Assembly: GCA_945643635.1 (NCBI GenBank)
Contig: CALZFC010000065.1
Location: forward strand, 1,265,001-1,329,000
Length of the DNA: 64,000 nucleotides
Direction of reading: 5' to 3'
Source: Allodiplogaster sudhausi
Taxonomy: Eukaryota; Nematoda; Chromadorea; Rhabditida; Diplogasteridae
Positions 52,619-64,000 of this stretch are shown here, in pieces (within the stretch, counting starts at the first letter, position 1; each line of letters opens with the position of its first letter). Made by a program: the position numbers and the translations under genes. The notes beneath the pieces were generated by a model. The model was not told the origin of the DNA and searched no databases. It worked only from the letters and a program-made list of their open reading frames with translations.

Positions 52619-53234
52619 CGTGAAAGATATTGCGAAAAAGAGAGGGCTGAAGTAAAGATGATATCGAAGAAAAGCTCGCACTTGTCAACCGTCTCGCACG
52701 GTAGTTGCTAGGAAGAATGGTACGTGAGGCTGCCGGAGTCTACTTTTCAAGAGCCTAAGTGCATGCGTACTCATTTGTACCACTTATTCACTCTCTTAAA
52801 ATCTCACGTATTCTCTTCCATTTTATGATGAAATACTCTCAAAATGACAAACTTGCGAAACACAGTTTATTTAATTAAAATGTTGTAAGGCGCACTTACG
52901 AGAAACACTTTTAAACCTAAACAAAATGACGAAGAGATATTGGTCCGCTGGTTGGCGTGTTTAACTGGAATGATTTTTCAAAAAGGAGATAACAAAGATC
53001 GGATGCATAAAATATAGACGGTAGCTAGACATGCATAAATTATCGAGATTGAATATACTAGTCAGGGTCTCGTAATGAGATGACCTAAAAGGCGGGGAGG
53101 GGCATAAATGGGTGGTAGTATGCTAATTAATACTAATCATCAAATGGGGTGGGGCGAATTAAGGGTCTAGCCAGGGGTCTCATAGCGAAGGGTCTGATAG
53201 CCAGTGGGGCCCGAGGGGTACTCCTCCCTCCTGG
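52398..53234. other. Intergenic; GA tract at the start
   Basis: Contains the 52440-52615 GA repeat and unique sequence up to the arginine kinase stop codon. No gene seen. Confidence 0.55.
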
Positions 53235-54036
53235 TTAGGCCGCCGCCTTCTCCAGCTCGATGAGATGCTTGACGCCGTCGTACATCTGCTTGACTGCCTC
53301 GAACTCGGTGAGGCCAAGACGGGCCTGCATTTTTAAATTCTTATAATTTTTTTTTAAATTTATTTCCGATTAAACAATTGCATCATAATATAAATGTTTT
53401 TTTTTTCGAAAATACAGTGAGAAAATATCACAATAATTATTACTGTTGTATGAAATCCTGTTTAAATATCGTTTTGGCGGGAAAATATCGATTGATTTAC
53501 CTTATTGGAGATGTCATACACGCCACCGACCGAGTCAGAGTGCTCGCCGTGGATACCGCGGATCTGGAAAAGGGAGTTGTATGTATGTCTGCTTTCTCTC
53601 CCTCTCTCTTCATCTCTCTCCCCTTCCCTCTCTCTCAAGTCCTCTTCCTCTCATTTCATTTTTCCCTTGCTTTCCCTCTCTTCATCTCTCTCTCTCCCTC
53701 TCTTCATCTCTCTCTCACTCTCTTCATCTCTCTCTCACTCTCTTCCCCTCTCTCTCACTCTCTTCATCTCTCTCACTCTCTTCCCCTTCTCTCACTCTCT
53801 TCATCTCTCTCTCTCTCTCTCGTCTCTGTCTCTCTCTGACCTGCAGCTTGAGATCATCGCAGATCTTCTTGAACTCTGGCTTGGCGGAGATCTTCGGGAG
53901 GCGGATGTGCACGGACGCTCTGACAGTCGTACCCAGGTTGGAGGGGCAGAAGGTCAGCCAGCCGAGGCGGTCGTCGCGCGAGAAGGGAGCCTCCGCTTGG
54001 ATCGTCTTCACGCCCTTGATCAGACGCTCGAGGACC

Positions 54037-54080
<44 letters not shown>

Positions 54081-55085
54081 GGAGACAGAGAGAGAGAGAC
54101 GGAGACAGAGAAAGAGAGGGAGAGAGATGGAGAAAGAGTAAGAGAGAGAGAGAGAGAGGAGAGAGAGATGAGGGAGAGAGAGGAGGGAGAGATGAGGGAG
54201 AGAGAGAGGGAGAGGGAGAGTAAGATGGAGAGAGAGAGAGAAATGGGAGGCGGAAGAGAGAAAGCAAGTCAGAGAGAACGAGAAAGAGAATGTGAGAGCA
54301 GGCCATGACTTAGCTGGGAACTGGGCAGACTAAGTAGAGCGGAAGGAAAGGAGGGACACACTGGGCACATCAAGAAAAAAAAAGAGAAATTCGGGACATA
54401 TTGCGAGAAAACGTGAGAGAGAATCAGAGAGAGTAAAAAAAACCACAGTCAGAAAGATGAGCAAGATGATGGTATTACGCAGGAGAGAGAGTAAGATAGG
54501 GATACGGAGAGGGAGAGGGAGAGAGAGAGGAGGATAGATTGGGAGAGAAGGGAATTAAGTAGGGAGGGAAAAGAGAGCGAAAGATTACGAGACAGCGAGA
54601 CAGCGAGAGAGAGAGAAAGAGATAAAGAGAGGAAACAATTAGGAGAGACACACAGCGAGAGAGAAAGAGAGAGAGGAGATAGAGAGAAAGAGAAAGAGAG
54701 AGAGAGAGACAAAGATAGAGATTATAATTACCTGTCCGACATTGCCACCGTTCTGCATGGAGATGATGCGGAGATGATCCTCTTCGTTCACCCAGACCAG
54801 GAAGGACTTGTCCTTGTTGTGGAAGATGCCACGGCCCTGCACAGAAGAAGAAATCAATAGAATTCAATCAATAGCAATGTGCATAAACCATAATTTTCTT
54901 TAAAAAAATTAATATTATCGTTTATCTGTTTCTGCGTATCCCTGTACATATATTTCGCGATTTTCAAGTAGTATTACGAAAGGTAGAGAGCGAGATAGAG
55001 ACGAGGCAGAGAGAGAGAGACAGAGAGAGAGAGACAGAGATAGAGAGGGGGAGAGTGTGTGTGAGAGAGAGAGAAAGAGAGATAG

Positions 55086-55149
<64 letters not shown>

Positions 55150-55552
55150 AAACCTTTGGCCAGAATCGGCAAGCGTTCGCTTCCTGGAGGAAGCGGTCGC
55201 CCTCCTTGAAGAGGAAGTGATCAGCGATGAGCTGCGCCTGTGCCTCCTTCGTCATGCCGTCCAGCGGGTAGTACGTGCCGGCGAGCTCGCCGTCCTTCAG
55301 CGAGTTGAACACCTTCTTCACCTTGCCTGAATCAAGGGAAGAGAGAGAGAGAGAGAGAGAGTGAGAGGAAAAAAAGAGAACGATAGAATAGAACGAGAGA
55401 GATAGACAGATAGAGACCGTCCTTGAAACAGAGAATACGATAGATCGATAATCCTTTTTTTTATCCAATAATTCCATTCAATGTAGTTCGTCGGGGAGTA
55501 TGATATAGGGAGAGTAGCAAGAGAGAATGAGATAGAAAGAGAAGGCGAGAAT

Positions 55553-55586
<34 letters not shown>

Positions 55587-56560
55587 AACCCTCCATGTCG
55601 AGGTAGTTGGCCTCGGTGAGGCACGGATTAAAGGGGTATCCCTCGAAGGAGCGGCCGCACCGGATGCGGGTCGAGTTGATGAACTTGCCCTCGGGGTCGA
55701 GGTCGGCCAAGAGATGCGTCTTGCCCTCGCCGAGATCGGTCGCCGGCTGCTTGGCCGATGGAGCGAAGCCGTTGTGGTAGTCCTGGGGATTTGTATATTT
55801 GTTAATTTATTTACTTATTTAACTTTTTTTTTTACACATTTTACTGTCGTGGACGAGGGTCTCTTAATCGTTTTTTTAAATTCACTTATTTGCCTATAAT
55901 TTTTTTTTTTAAATATTTTAGTATATCCAAAAATGCAATCTATTTTAGAAACCCACTCCGAATTTTGCGTACTTCAACGCACAACTAATTTCATGTGCAT
56001 CGTATTCTCCGGTAACTGTAAACATTCTGTAATGCGCCTGCATAAAAATTTGCATATGCAAAATGCCCCATATGTTTCTGCAAGCCTCGACTTGTAATCA
56101 GTTTCACTTTCACACACTCGACTATGCAAGGCTAGGGACAAGTAGTATATGCGCCATGAGAGCCAACTTGGTTTTTTTATTAAGTAAGAAAGAGAGGCAG
56201 AATTAGAGAAAGGGGGGTTTCCAGGGCAACTGGCGAGAGAGCGAGGACATTTCCAGGCTAGTCTTATCTTCTAAACTTTGATCTCGCTCGGGAGCAATGG
56301 GCGAGTTTGCAATTGACACTTAATATTATAGGAAAACTATTTAATTGAAGTGTAAATAAGAATCAATTTATAGATTAAAGATTAAAGACCAAACACCAAA
56401 GATCAAAGATCACAACACCTCGATGAGCGGATCGAAGAGTGCCTTGAAGACGGTGTAGGACTCGGCGTCGGGTGCGTAGACGCCGACGCCCGAGTCGAGG
56501 TTGGCCACGCCCGACTGGATCACGTCCCAGAGAGTCGCGCCCAGCTTGGTCTGCTTGTCC

Positions 56561-56597
<37 letters not shown>

Positions 56598-56961
56598 CCA
56601 GAGAGAGGTGGTTGAGTGAGAGAGAGTACAGAGAGAGAGAGAGGGTGAGAGAGACAGAGAGACAGAGAAGGGGAAAGAGGAGGAGGGGAGACTCTTGGTC
56701 ATTATTATCAAACTTCAAACACGAATAATTTAGATACTGATAATGATGAAAGTATGATGTAGACACAGATGAAAAGGAAAGAGATCAGAGAAAGAGAGAG
56801 AGAGAGATCCAGAGAGAGAGCGAGAGAGAGATGCCAACCTTGAGCTGCTCGATGACCTCCTTGGTGAGGTACTTCTTGAGGAGCGAGTGGCACTCGTGCG
56901 CTGCCTGCAGCTTCTTGTAGCCCTCGTCAATCTTGGCGAGCACGTCAGCGGGAACGACCAT
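53235..56961 (-). CDS. Arginine kinase
   Basis: ATP:guanidino phosphotransferase that buffers ATP by reversible phosphorylation of arginine; cytosolic. Exons: 56961-56839, 56559-56419, 55782-55590, 55326-55154, 54836-54732, 54035-53841, 53563-53501, 53324-53235. They total 1083 nt (360 aa, a normal single-domain length). The family core is intact: [64 protein letters not shown] with the reactive cysteine, and [20 protein letters not shown]. The ATG is about 20 bases after a TTTCCAG leader-type acceptor at 56982. All introns are GT-AG, and exons 2 and 6 follow pure CT tracts. Confidence 0.97.
54045..54300 (-). repeat. (GA)n tract, CT on the arginine kinase sense strand
   Basis: Runs directly into the CTCTTCCAG acceptor of exon 6. 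Other tracts in the gene: 53590-53840, 54480-54720, 54985-55145, 55340-55420, 55555-55585, 56562-56690 and 56780-56830. Confidence 0.9.
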
Positions 56962-57527
56962 GCTTGAAGAGTGGAGGAGTCCTGGAAATTAGGGCCGTAA
57001 ATTAGGGGTTTCTGCCAATTGGCACTTTGCCAATTTACATCATACAACAATTACAACTATCGACATTAAAATAAATAGATGCGGAAACCTACGCGAAAAG
57101 CAGTTATAATATCTTGCAACTGATAGGGCCCGGGCCATGGGCCGGGGCCGCGGTCAGGGTGAGGGTGAGCACGGAAACTATGAATGAATGAGCAAGCAGA
57201 AGGAAGGGGACCGGACAGGAGTGGATGGCGAAGGAGAGGCGGGCGGCAGAATGAAGAGTGGGGCACAGGCAAGGCAATGCGAGACAACAACGGACGCGAG
57301 TGGTGGTGGGCTCCGCCCATGCTGGACGCCTTTGCCAGCACTGATCTCTCGACTTTGCATCTCTGTCTCTCTGTCTCACTCACTCTCTCTCTTTCTCTTT
57401 CTTTCTCTCTCTCGTTTCTCGCTCTCTACGTCTCCCGCTCTTTCGATCTCTCCCTATCTCACTTTCTCTATCGCTCATTTCCCTTCCCTTATTCATCACT
57501 ACCTTCTTTCTCTCCCGTCTTAGTCTC

Positions 57528-57562
<35 letters not shown>

Positions 57563-59263
57563 TCTCTTTCCTTTCCAGCTCCCCGCCATCACCCATCTGC
57601 TCCTTCTGTCTTTCAACTTTCATCACCAGCCTTCGTATCACTCCCTCCCCCTGCCCACTTCTGGCCTTCACTTCTTCTTCTGCTCTCTCTCTCTCTCTCT
57701 CCCTCTCTCTCTCTCGCTCACTCACTGTTTGTCTCTCTCCCTCTCTCTCGGTTACTCGCTATCTCTCCCCTCTCTATCTCTCTCTCTCGCTCACTCTCTC
57801 TCCCTCTCCCTTCTGCTCCCGTTTCATCACCTCCCCTTGACACTTCCCTGACAAGGCCATGGCCTTCCTGCACACTGAACGAACTCTGCGGCCGTTCGCT
57901 GCGGCCAGCGAAGCGCAAACAACAATGCATGTCTCTGCGTCTCTCGCTCTGAATCTCTCTCTCTCTCTCACTGGCTCTCCCGCTCTCTCACTCCCCTTCC
58001 CCTCTCTCACTCTTCTTTATTCACTCACTCATTTCCCTCCTCATCTGTATCTTTCTCTTCTCTCTCTCTCTTTCCATCACTGTAATCTCGCAATTTTTTC
58101 CTGTCTTGCTCATTCTATTTCGATACAGCTCTTTTGACTCTCTTCCGCTCTCTCTCTCTCTCCCTCTCTCTCTTTATCTTCTCCCTCCCTCTCTCTCTCT
58201 CTCTCTCTCTATCTCGCTCGCTCTCTCCTAGCCCCCAGTAGTGGCAAGCCTTACATACTCTATGAAACGTAGTTGCATGGCTCTTATTAAGATAGCCGCC
58301 TTGGTCGTTCTTTGCCGTGATCCTTCTGAACCCTTTGCTTTGTTCTTTCGAGCCCCTTCTTTCTCCGTTGGCTGCTGAACACTTGGGTCATTATTGGAGT
58401 CATTATTTGGAGAGAGAAAAAAAATCATAAACAAACTTGCAGTTATCAACAAATGGTTCCTTCCTAATCCATTTATGACCAGAATGCCGGAGATTTGAGA
58501 TCGTAGAGTCAAAAGGCCAGAAATCCGTGCAGCTTGTTGTATAACTGCCACTTTCCGCTTCTTTTTTGCATCCACCAACAAATTCGTCAGAATTGGCTGC
58601 AAACAGTGAGGGTGCTTCGATTGATAGAGGAGGAGTGGGGAAGACCAGTGATGCGGGAATGATGATGGCGATAGAATGGAAGGAAGAGAGAGAAGAGAGA
58701 GAGAGAGAGATAGAGAGAAAGAGCAAGCGAGAGAGAGAGAGAGAGTGAGAGAGAGAGAAAAAAAATGTTGAAAAAAAAGTAGAATTCTAGGAAGAAAGTG
58801 ACTCGTACATTGAAACTACCAGACCATTCCTCACTGTATGATCAGTTTCTGTTTCTGGAAAAAGAAACCATTCGTCGATTGAATAGAAATGGAGTGTACA
58901 ATAGACAAAGGAGATAAGGAAAGAGAGAGAGAGCGAGAGAGAGAGAGAGAGAGAAGAGGGGGAGAAAGAGAAGAGAGAGAGGAATAAGGAAATAAAGGAA
59001 GAATGGAATGGAAGAGAGAGAGACAGAGACAGATAAAAGTATTGAGAAAAAGGGAGATGAGAGTGGAAGTCAAACAAATGGAGAAACAATGAAAAAGGTC
59101 AGCGGAAAACGGGAGACGATTGTGAAAAGAATTCGTGAATATCGAGACAGTCGTATTGAAATAAAGAAGGCAAGGGGAGATGGACAGATAGAACAGAAGA
59201 GAGGTAGAAAATGGAACACTCTAAGAAAGACAGAGAAGAGAAGAGAGACAGAGAAAGAGCGAA

Positions 59264-59310
<47 letters not shown>

Positions 59311-59643
59311 AAGGAAGAGGATGAGGAAGAGAGAGGGAGAGAGAGAAGATGAGAGAAAGAGACAGAGAGAAAGAGAGAGAGAAAGAGACAGAGAAAAGAG
59401 AGATGGGTTTAAGGAAGCCATTTCAATTCCATAACATTGACAAGCTACCTAATCGCATTAGTGCGCTCTCTCACTGGCACAACAACATGAACTCCTTGTC
59501 ATTGTCGCTCTTTCTCAGTCAGACCTCACCCTCTCGATCTCTCTCGCTCTCTTATTTCTCTCTATCTCTATCCTTCTCTCCCACTCTTCAATCTCTTTTT
59601 TTTCTCTTCTCTTCTCACATCACTTTTTTGTCTAACTTTCTTG

Positions 59644-59685
<42 letters not shown>

Positions 59686-60332
59686 TTCTCTCTCTCTCTC
59701 TCTTTCTCTTTCTCTCTCTCTCTCTTTCTCTCTCTCTCTCACTCTCTCTCGTTGCACAACGTCAACATTCAGTGCAGCTCATCGAAACCCGCTCTGACAG
59801 CCGTTGCTGCTGCTCTTTTGAGAACACGACCAGCAGCCGCCTTTCATCTTTAATCTTTTGGCGTAAAGAGCCCAAAACAGGAAAGAATACTAATAATAGA
59901 CATCATTAACAAAAAGAGGAAATCACGACCACAGCATGCTCTTTCCACTAATGGCCTGAAGAAGAAGAAGTTCCCGAGAAGAGGTGCCAAACAGGAATAA
60001 AAGTCCCATACATAAAAAAAAAGTATTCCAAAAGCATACAAATTTCTGAACACGACTTTTGAAATTTAATTAAAAAGGCATTATACTTCCGCCTGTAGCT
60101 AAATGAAGCTAGATTACTTTGATTATGAGGGGCCTAGATGTAATTGGATCTTATTTCCATGTTCTCCTAGCAGGGAATAAAAGCCTATGTCTAGGACTCA
60201 GAAAATTGGGGTGGTGAAGGAGGTGTTGGGCCCGGAAACTAGCTGTTACTGCCTAAACACTACTCAAAAACATGATGGGGTAGAGCTTTGGGAAGGCCCA
60301 AAATCAGGGTGGGTCTGTCAAATCGACAGTTT

Positions 60333-60519
60333 CCCCCCCCCCCTGTCTCCTAGATCTTTTCTTTTGTTGCCTTTTTGTCTTTGCGCCAACTTTGTGCTCT
60401 GATGGTGAAAGTGACGTGAATTGTTGTTCACTGATTGTGAGCACAAAACCTCCATTCAGGTTAGAGCACATTGTAAGAAGCGAGTGCAGTGGATGATTGT
60501 TCTCTGGGGGAAGATAAAG

Positions 60520-60555
<36 letters not shown>

Positions 60556-61102
60556 GTTAGAGAGAGAGAGGTGAGAGAGGGAGGGAGAGAGTGAGAGGGG
60601 GGGATGGAGAGAGAGAGAGTGAGAGAAGAGAAGGGGAGATAAGTCCTGGAAATTAAAACAGCAAGTAATAAATTTGTTAAAATGGATTGAAGGCAGCCGC
60701 TATAGTAAAGTGAGGGTTTTTGTTTAGGCTAAACATCAGGGTACTGGCATGGGGGCTAAGAAGGCTAACACTAGGTTTCGCCTCGTGATAGCACTGATAT
60801 CAAAATGAGAGCCACAGCCAAGACATCACTTACTTCGTAGAACTTCCAAAGGAGGAGAAAGGAAGGAGGACGCTGCTAGCCATGGATATCCCCCTAGTTG
60901 CCTTATCTGCTGCTGTTCAGTGCTGAACAAGGCGGCGCATGCGCCGTGTTGTACCCTCCCGGCCGGCTCAAAATTCCGTTGAACCCCCCCCCCCCCGGAT
61001 GAAACCTTTTTTGCTTGAAAAACTGCACCTTTTCCACAAGAAAGGTGATTTTTGACCGAAAAAGTCATTTTTTCGGCTTTGTACCCCCCCCCCCCCCCCC
61101 CC
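60333..61102. repeat. Three long poly-C runs
   Basis: C runs at 60333-60343 (11), 60984-60996 (13) and 61084-61102 (19). Between the last two is a small inverted repeat (CCGAAAAA/TTTTTTCGG, near 61057). The minus strand is G-rich enough to form quadruplexes. Confidence 0.85.
60357..60519 (-). mobile_element. Dispersed repeat family, copy 2 (with GA tail)
   Basis: Reverse-orientation match to 26931-27104, including TGTTGTTCACTGATTGTGAG. The GA repeat starting at about 60520 matches the CT repeat beside copy 1. Confidence 0.7.
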
Positions 61103-61576
61103 GGCCTGGAGTCCTGCGCCGGACCTTGTTCAGCTATGCTGCTGTTCCTTCTTCCACTCACTCTCTCTCTATTTCCCTTCTTCACCATCAAAAGCGGATT
61201 GAGTGTATCTGCGGTGAGCCTTTCGCGCATGCAAACTATAAATCGTTTGTTTTGAAGCCGAACACATCAGAGAGGACAAGATTAATGAACAGAGGCCTAT
61301 TCGTATACAGAGAGAGAGAGAGAGAGAGAGAGAAAGAGGGAGAGAGAGAGAGGATGGGAGGGAGAGGCATAAAACGAGTGTGAGTAAGGACTTCGACTTC
61401 CACAACAACTTCAAAGTCATACTCGAATTAGTCAACAAGTCGCCAACTTTTCAGACGCAGTTATAATTTCTACTACAAAGAATGTTGTGTAAAACTACTA
61501 CAGATTTTATAGCGGAAATAACCTGTTTAAAAGAAAAAAGGGTCTCGAATAGTCAATAATGTATAAATAACAATAC

Positions 61577-61757
61577 CAGTTTCTTCGAGAACGATGTCGG
61601 GCATGTCAGCGTTGAAGCCAACGAACGCCGTAAGATGCACAGGCTTGGAGGGGTCGTCTTTCGGGAAGGACTTTACCTTTCCGAGATGACGCCTTGACCG
61701 CTTCTTGGGTGTAAAGCCCATCGAGCCGTGCCGCGGCGCCGGGAAGTTACGCGACAT
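61577..61757 (-). pseudogene. rpl-3: 5' exon of ribosomal protein L3 (uL3); rest missing
   Basis: Sixty codons then a GTATTG donor. The first 45 or so residues follow L3 closely ([40 protein letters not shown]). Then [13 protein letters not shown] diverges from the strongly conserved KAGMTHIVRE-type sequence. A TTTTACAG leader-type acceptor lies 7 bases before the ATG. None of L3's remaining 340 residues is recognisable in the 4.6 kb downstream. It is either a 5' fragment or the head of a new chimeric gene: an exon at 58596-58437 (SDEFVGGCKKEAESGSYTTS) joins in phase and could continue to a basic tail, but those exons are AT-rich and unproven. Confidence 0.75.
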
Positions 61758-62634
61758 GGCTACCCTGTAAAATGTGAAAATGAATAAGCAATTAACGCGA
61801 CTTGAAAGGTTTGGCAATGAAAGTGCGACAAATGATATGGTTACTACATAGTATACACGCTATTTCAGATTAAGTTGTACAGAGGACACAAGAAAACTTT
61901 GGAACCTAGCAAAAAAGCAAGAATAAGAATCGTGCTAATCATCAGTACGAGCTAAAATTTTGGTGCGAAATACCGTAGTTTTTGGTGTAGCGACAATTTG
62001 AAATATTCTTCCTAAAATATGAAAAATGAAAGAGAGAATGTGAACTGTTTATTTTTTGCTTGTTTTTCTTCTGGTTTATTTTATGTTTTTTTTTTCTTTT
62101 ATGGTTTTTGTGGATGTTTTAGGGCATTGATGTGTGGCCAATCTTCTATTTAATGTCTTATAAACAGCGCAATGCAAATCCGCTAGTCGACACGAAAGTG
62201 TCAGAGGATCACTTCTCACTAGGGCATGACCAAAATGAAACCGCTGCTTCGGAATGTTGTTGTGAGCGATCTAGTTTATATTTTCTGGCCATGTTGTACG
62301 GCTATTCTGCCTCTTACCTAGGCCTTCAACCTCGGATTGCAGTGTAACCAGACTAGCATGCCTTTCAGATATAAGACTATATAAGTATGTAGATAATTAC
62401 CCACTAAACCGGGTATGCCATAAAACACTCATCATCAGCATGGAATTCGATTTTCGGTGTGCAAACCAGAACGTAGTTAAATTAGTGAAAAACAGAATAT
62501 TAATTAACGGTCACTGCTACACGAACGAAACTACCGCCGTTTCTGCAGGGAGTGGGGTGTTTATGTATTGTTTATTATTTGTTAATTTTTTTAAATTTTA
62601 TTTTTCATGAATGATTTTTCTCAGAATAACCAAT
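61758..62634. other. Intergenic between the L3 exon and the THAP gene
   Basis: AT-rich. The open frame 62132-62347 (+) has no recognisable content. This is a divergent gap that probably holds both promoters. Confidence 0.5.
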
Positions 62635-62770
62635 ATGCTACCGTCACGACGTCAGCACTTTTCCCGCTGTGTCGCATGCAAAAAGTATCAGCTAGCGCAC
62701 AAGGTCATCCCGTTCCCGCGGGATACGGAGACGGCACGCGAGTTGATCGCGAGTTTTACAGGTCCCGATA

Positions 62771-62809
<39 letters not shown>

Positions 62810-63129
62810 TCGTTAATTGTAGTCACTTCATTTAATTCTTCTACTTATCTTAGCAATTAATGCTGACATTGTTGTTGCATGGACACTTATGTAATTCAAC
62901 GCATTAAAAAAACCAGTTGATATATTTCGTTATTTTCATATGCGTTTTTTCTTATTCTTCAGATGGTCCTGTGCAATTCCGCACGTTGTGGCTACTGATC
63001 TCACTGCCTGGCGCACACTACATCTGCATGGATCACGTTCCAAAGGTGGTGGGAGATTTGATGAATCTGAAGCAAATGATTGCACTTTGCAGAATAGTTA
63101 CTAATCAAATTACTGTACGAAGTGTTTAA
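62635..63129 (+). CDS. Small THAP-type C2CH zinc-finger protein
   Basis: THAP domains are DNA-binding C2CH fingers (CxxC, 35-50 residues, CxxH), some related to P-element transposases. Exons 62635-62761 and 62963-63129 join in phase (G|AT) to give 97 aa. CVAC begins at residue 12, IPFPRD matches the family FP position, and YICMDH supplies CxxH 48 residues later. The ATG is 10 bases after a TTTTTCTCAG acceptor. Exon 2 may instead splice at AAG|GTGGTG near 63046 to further exons. Confidence 0.65.
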
Positions 63130-63722
63130 TGCGCTTTTTTAAAAAGGTTTTTTCAAGTTTACTTTTTTTTGAGTGTTTATTTTCCTTTTTATTAGAGTCT
63201 GAATCCGCAGAATTTGATGCGCCTTAAATTTCAAACAACATGCCATATTTCTTCATTATTGTTAGATTACAAGTTATTGGTCAAGTTACACAAGGACACG
63301 ATTTCTATAACATACGTGGGGTTCTTATTCGTTGTAACGACAAAAAGAATCAATGTAACTCAGCACGATGGGACTTGAAATAAGCAGTGATAATTGAAAA
63401 AAATAAAAATAATTGTGCAATTCTTTAGAAGACGACGTCCCCCGGGAAGAACGTTAAATCGTGGTTAGCCTTTGAAATATCCTTGTCGTTACTGAAATAT
63501 TATGTGAAAAAGAGAAGAAAAGGGCTTCTTATAAAAATTTTCAATTTTTTTTATTATTATTTTTACATTATGCCAATATCTAATTGCGTATTCCTATAAG
63601 ATGATAGATGTTTGTTTACTAACTAATATATTTAAAAAAAATATTTTTACTTGTCGTTATCGTATCATCGCAGGATGAATAGAAATCGTTATTTTAGTGT
63701 CATTACCGTATATATTCGCAGG
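63130..63722. other. Gap between tandem THAP genes
   Basis: AT-rich with no coding signal. If the first THAP gene continues past 63046, its later exons would have to be here and I see none. Confidence 0.5.
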
Positions 63723-64000
63723 ATGAATAAGAGACATCGTTGTGTCGCTTGCAACGAGCTGCAGCCGTACTTCAAATGCGTCCGTTTCACGGAAAGCGCA
63801 GTGCACGAGAAGGAGTGGATCATGCGCATAGCAGGTTGGCTAGAGAGAGAGAGAGAGAGAGAGAGAAGGGAGAGAGAGAGAAGACAGAGAGAGAGAGAGA
63901 TGGGAGAGAGAGAGAGAGATGGGAGAGAGGCGGCGTAGAGGGACATAGAGAAGAGGGAGAGAGAAGAATATTTCCCGAATTTGGTTACGGTAAAATTGTT
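63723..64000 (+). CDS. THAP-type zinc-finger protein, N-terminal part (runs off the window)
   Basis: Exon 63723-63834 (RHRCVACNELQPYFKCVRF.. WIMRIA) ends in the same phase and at the same domain position as exon 1 of the neighbour, so the two are tandem paralogues. The ATG is one base after an ATTCGCAG leader-type acceptor. The following intron starts with GTTGGC and a GA repeat (63842-63930). The second half of the finger lies beyond the edge. Confidence 0.6.

Larger units (their letters stand above)
56962..61576. other. Repeat-rich region with no secure gene
   Basis: CT repeats at 57360-57790, 57945-58230 and 59500-59750; GA repeats at 58680-58760, 58915-59050, 59230-59400, 60520-60640 and 61310-61360. 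A possible exon pair on the minus strand (58596-58437, then about 58370-58290) is described under the L3 fragment. The plus-strand frame at 59755-59850 is unconvincing. Confidence 0.5.

Noticed and set aside
58228..58602. 124-codon minus-strand frame as a stand-alone gene
   Set aside because: AT-rich codons, no homology, and it overlaps the alternative exon reading in another frame.
62132..62347. 71-codon plus-strand frame with a CCC motif
   Set aside because: No recognisable domain and no supporting exon or acceptor structure.

Overview
The window is nuclear DNA of a small animal, most probably a free-living nematode. The evidence is: genes split into many 45-200 bp exons by GT-AG introns; an SRX-like serpentine receptor of the nematode chemoreceptor type; an invertebrate arginine kinase; a THAP zinc finger; and short pyrimidine-rich AG acceptors lying 1-20 bases before several start codons, as expected for spliced-leader trans-splicing. 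I cannot name the species; the many small exons recall diplogastrids, but that is a guess. The non-coding sequence is saturated with (CT)n/(GA)n microsatellites, which produce most of the long open frames (LSLSLS or RERERE proteins). Those frames are not genes.

Layout. 0.8-10.2 kb: VPS52 (+), 24 exons, 689 codons. 11-13.8 kb: SRX-like receptor (-) with a 20-bp tandem repeat up to its ATG and a tRNA-like SINE in an intron. 15.2-18.9 kb: kelch-like 405-aa protein (-), 12 exons. 20.5-25.5 kb: MatB-type malonyl-CoA synthetase (-), 13 exons, 529 aa. 26.2-30.7 kb: mitochondrial ribosomal protein bL28m/MRPL28 (-). 30.4-45.9 kb: a direct tandem duplication of the RPN2-MRPL28 junction. The distal copy holds full-length ribophorin II (RPN2, 21 exons, 642 aa, -) and an isolated MRPL28 exon 1. 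The proximal copy holds a short RPN2 paralogue (signal peptide fused to the C-terminal third) upstream of the real MRPL28. 46.6-47.8 kb: unrecognised 203-aa gene (+). 48.8-52.4 kb: unrecognised multi-exon gene (-) with a near-perfect 35-bp-arm hairpin in an intron. 53.2-57.0 kb: arginine kinase (-), 8 exons, 360 aa. 57-61.5 kb: mostly repeats. 61.6-61.8 kb: 5' exon of ribosomal protein L3 with no recognisable remainder. 62.6-64 kb: two tandem THAP-domain genes (+), the second running off the edge.

Most genes are on the minus strand. RPN2 and MRPL28 lie head to tail about 0.7-0.85 kb apart and could be co-transcribed; otherwise the genes are unrelated housekeeping functions (endosome-to-Golgi tethering, N-glycosylation, mitochondrial translation, phosphagen metabolism, malonyl-CoA formation). 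For VPS52, the kelch-like gene, MatB, RPN2, the 203-aa gene and arginine kinase I traced exon phases by hand and the summed coding length is a multiple of three. Two VPS52 introns end in CG rather than AG.
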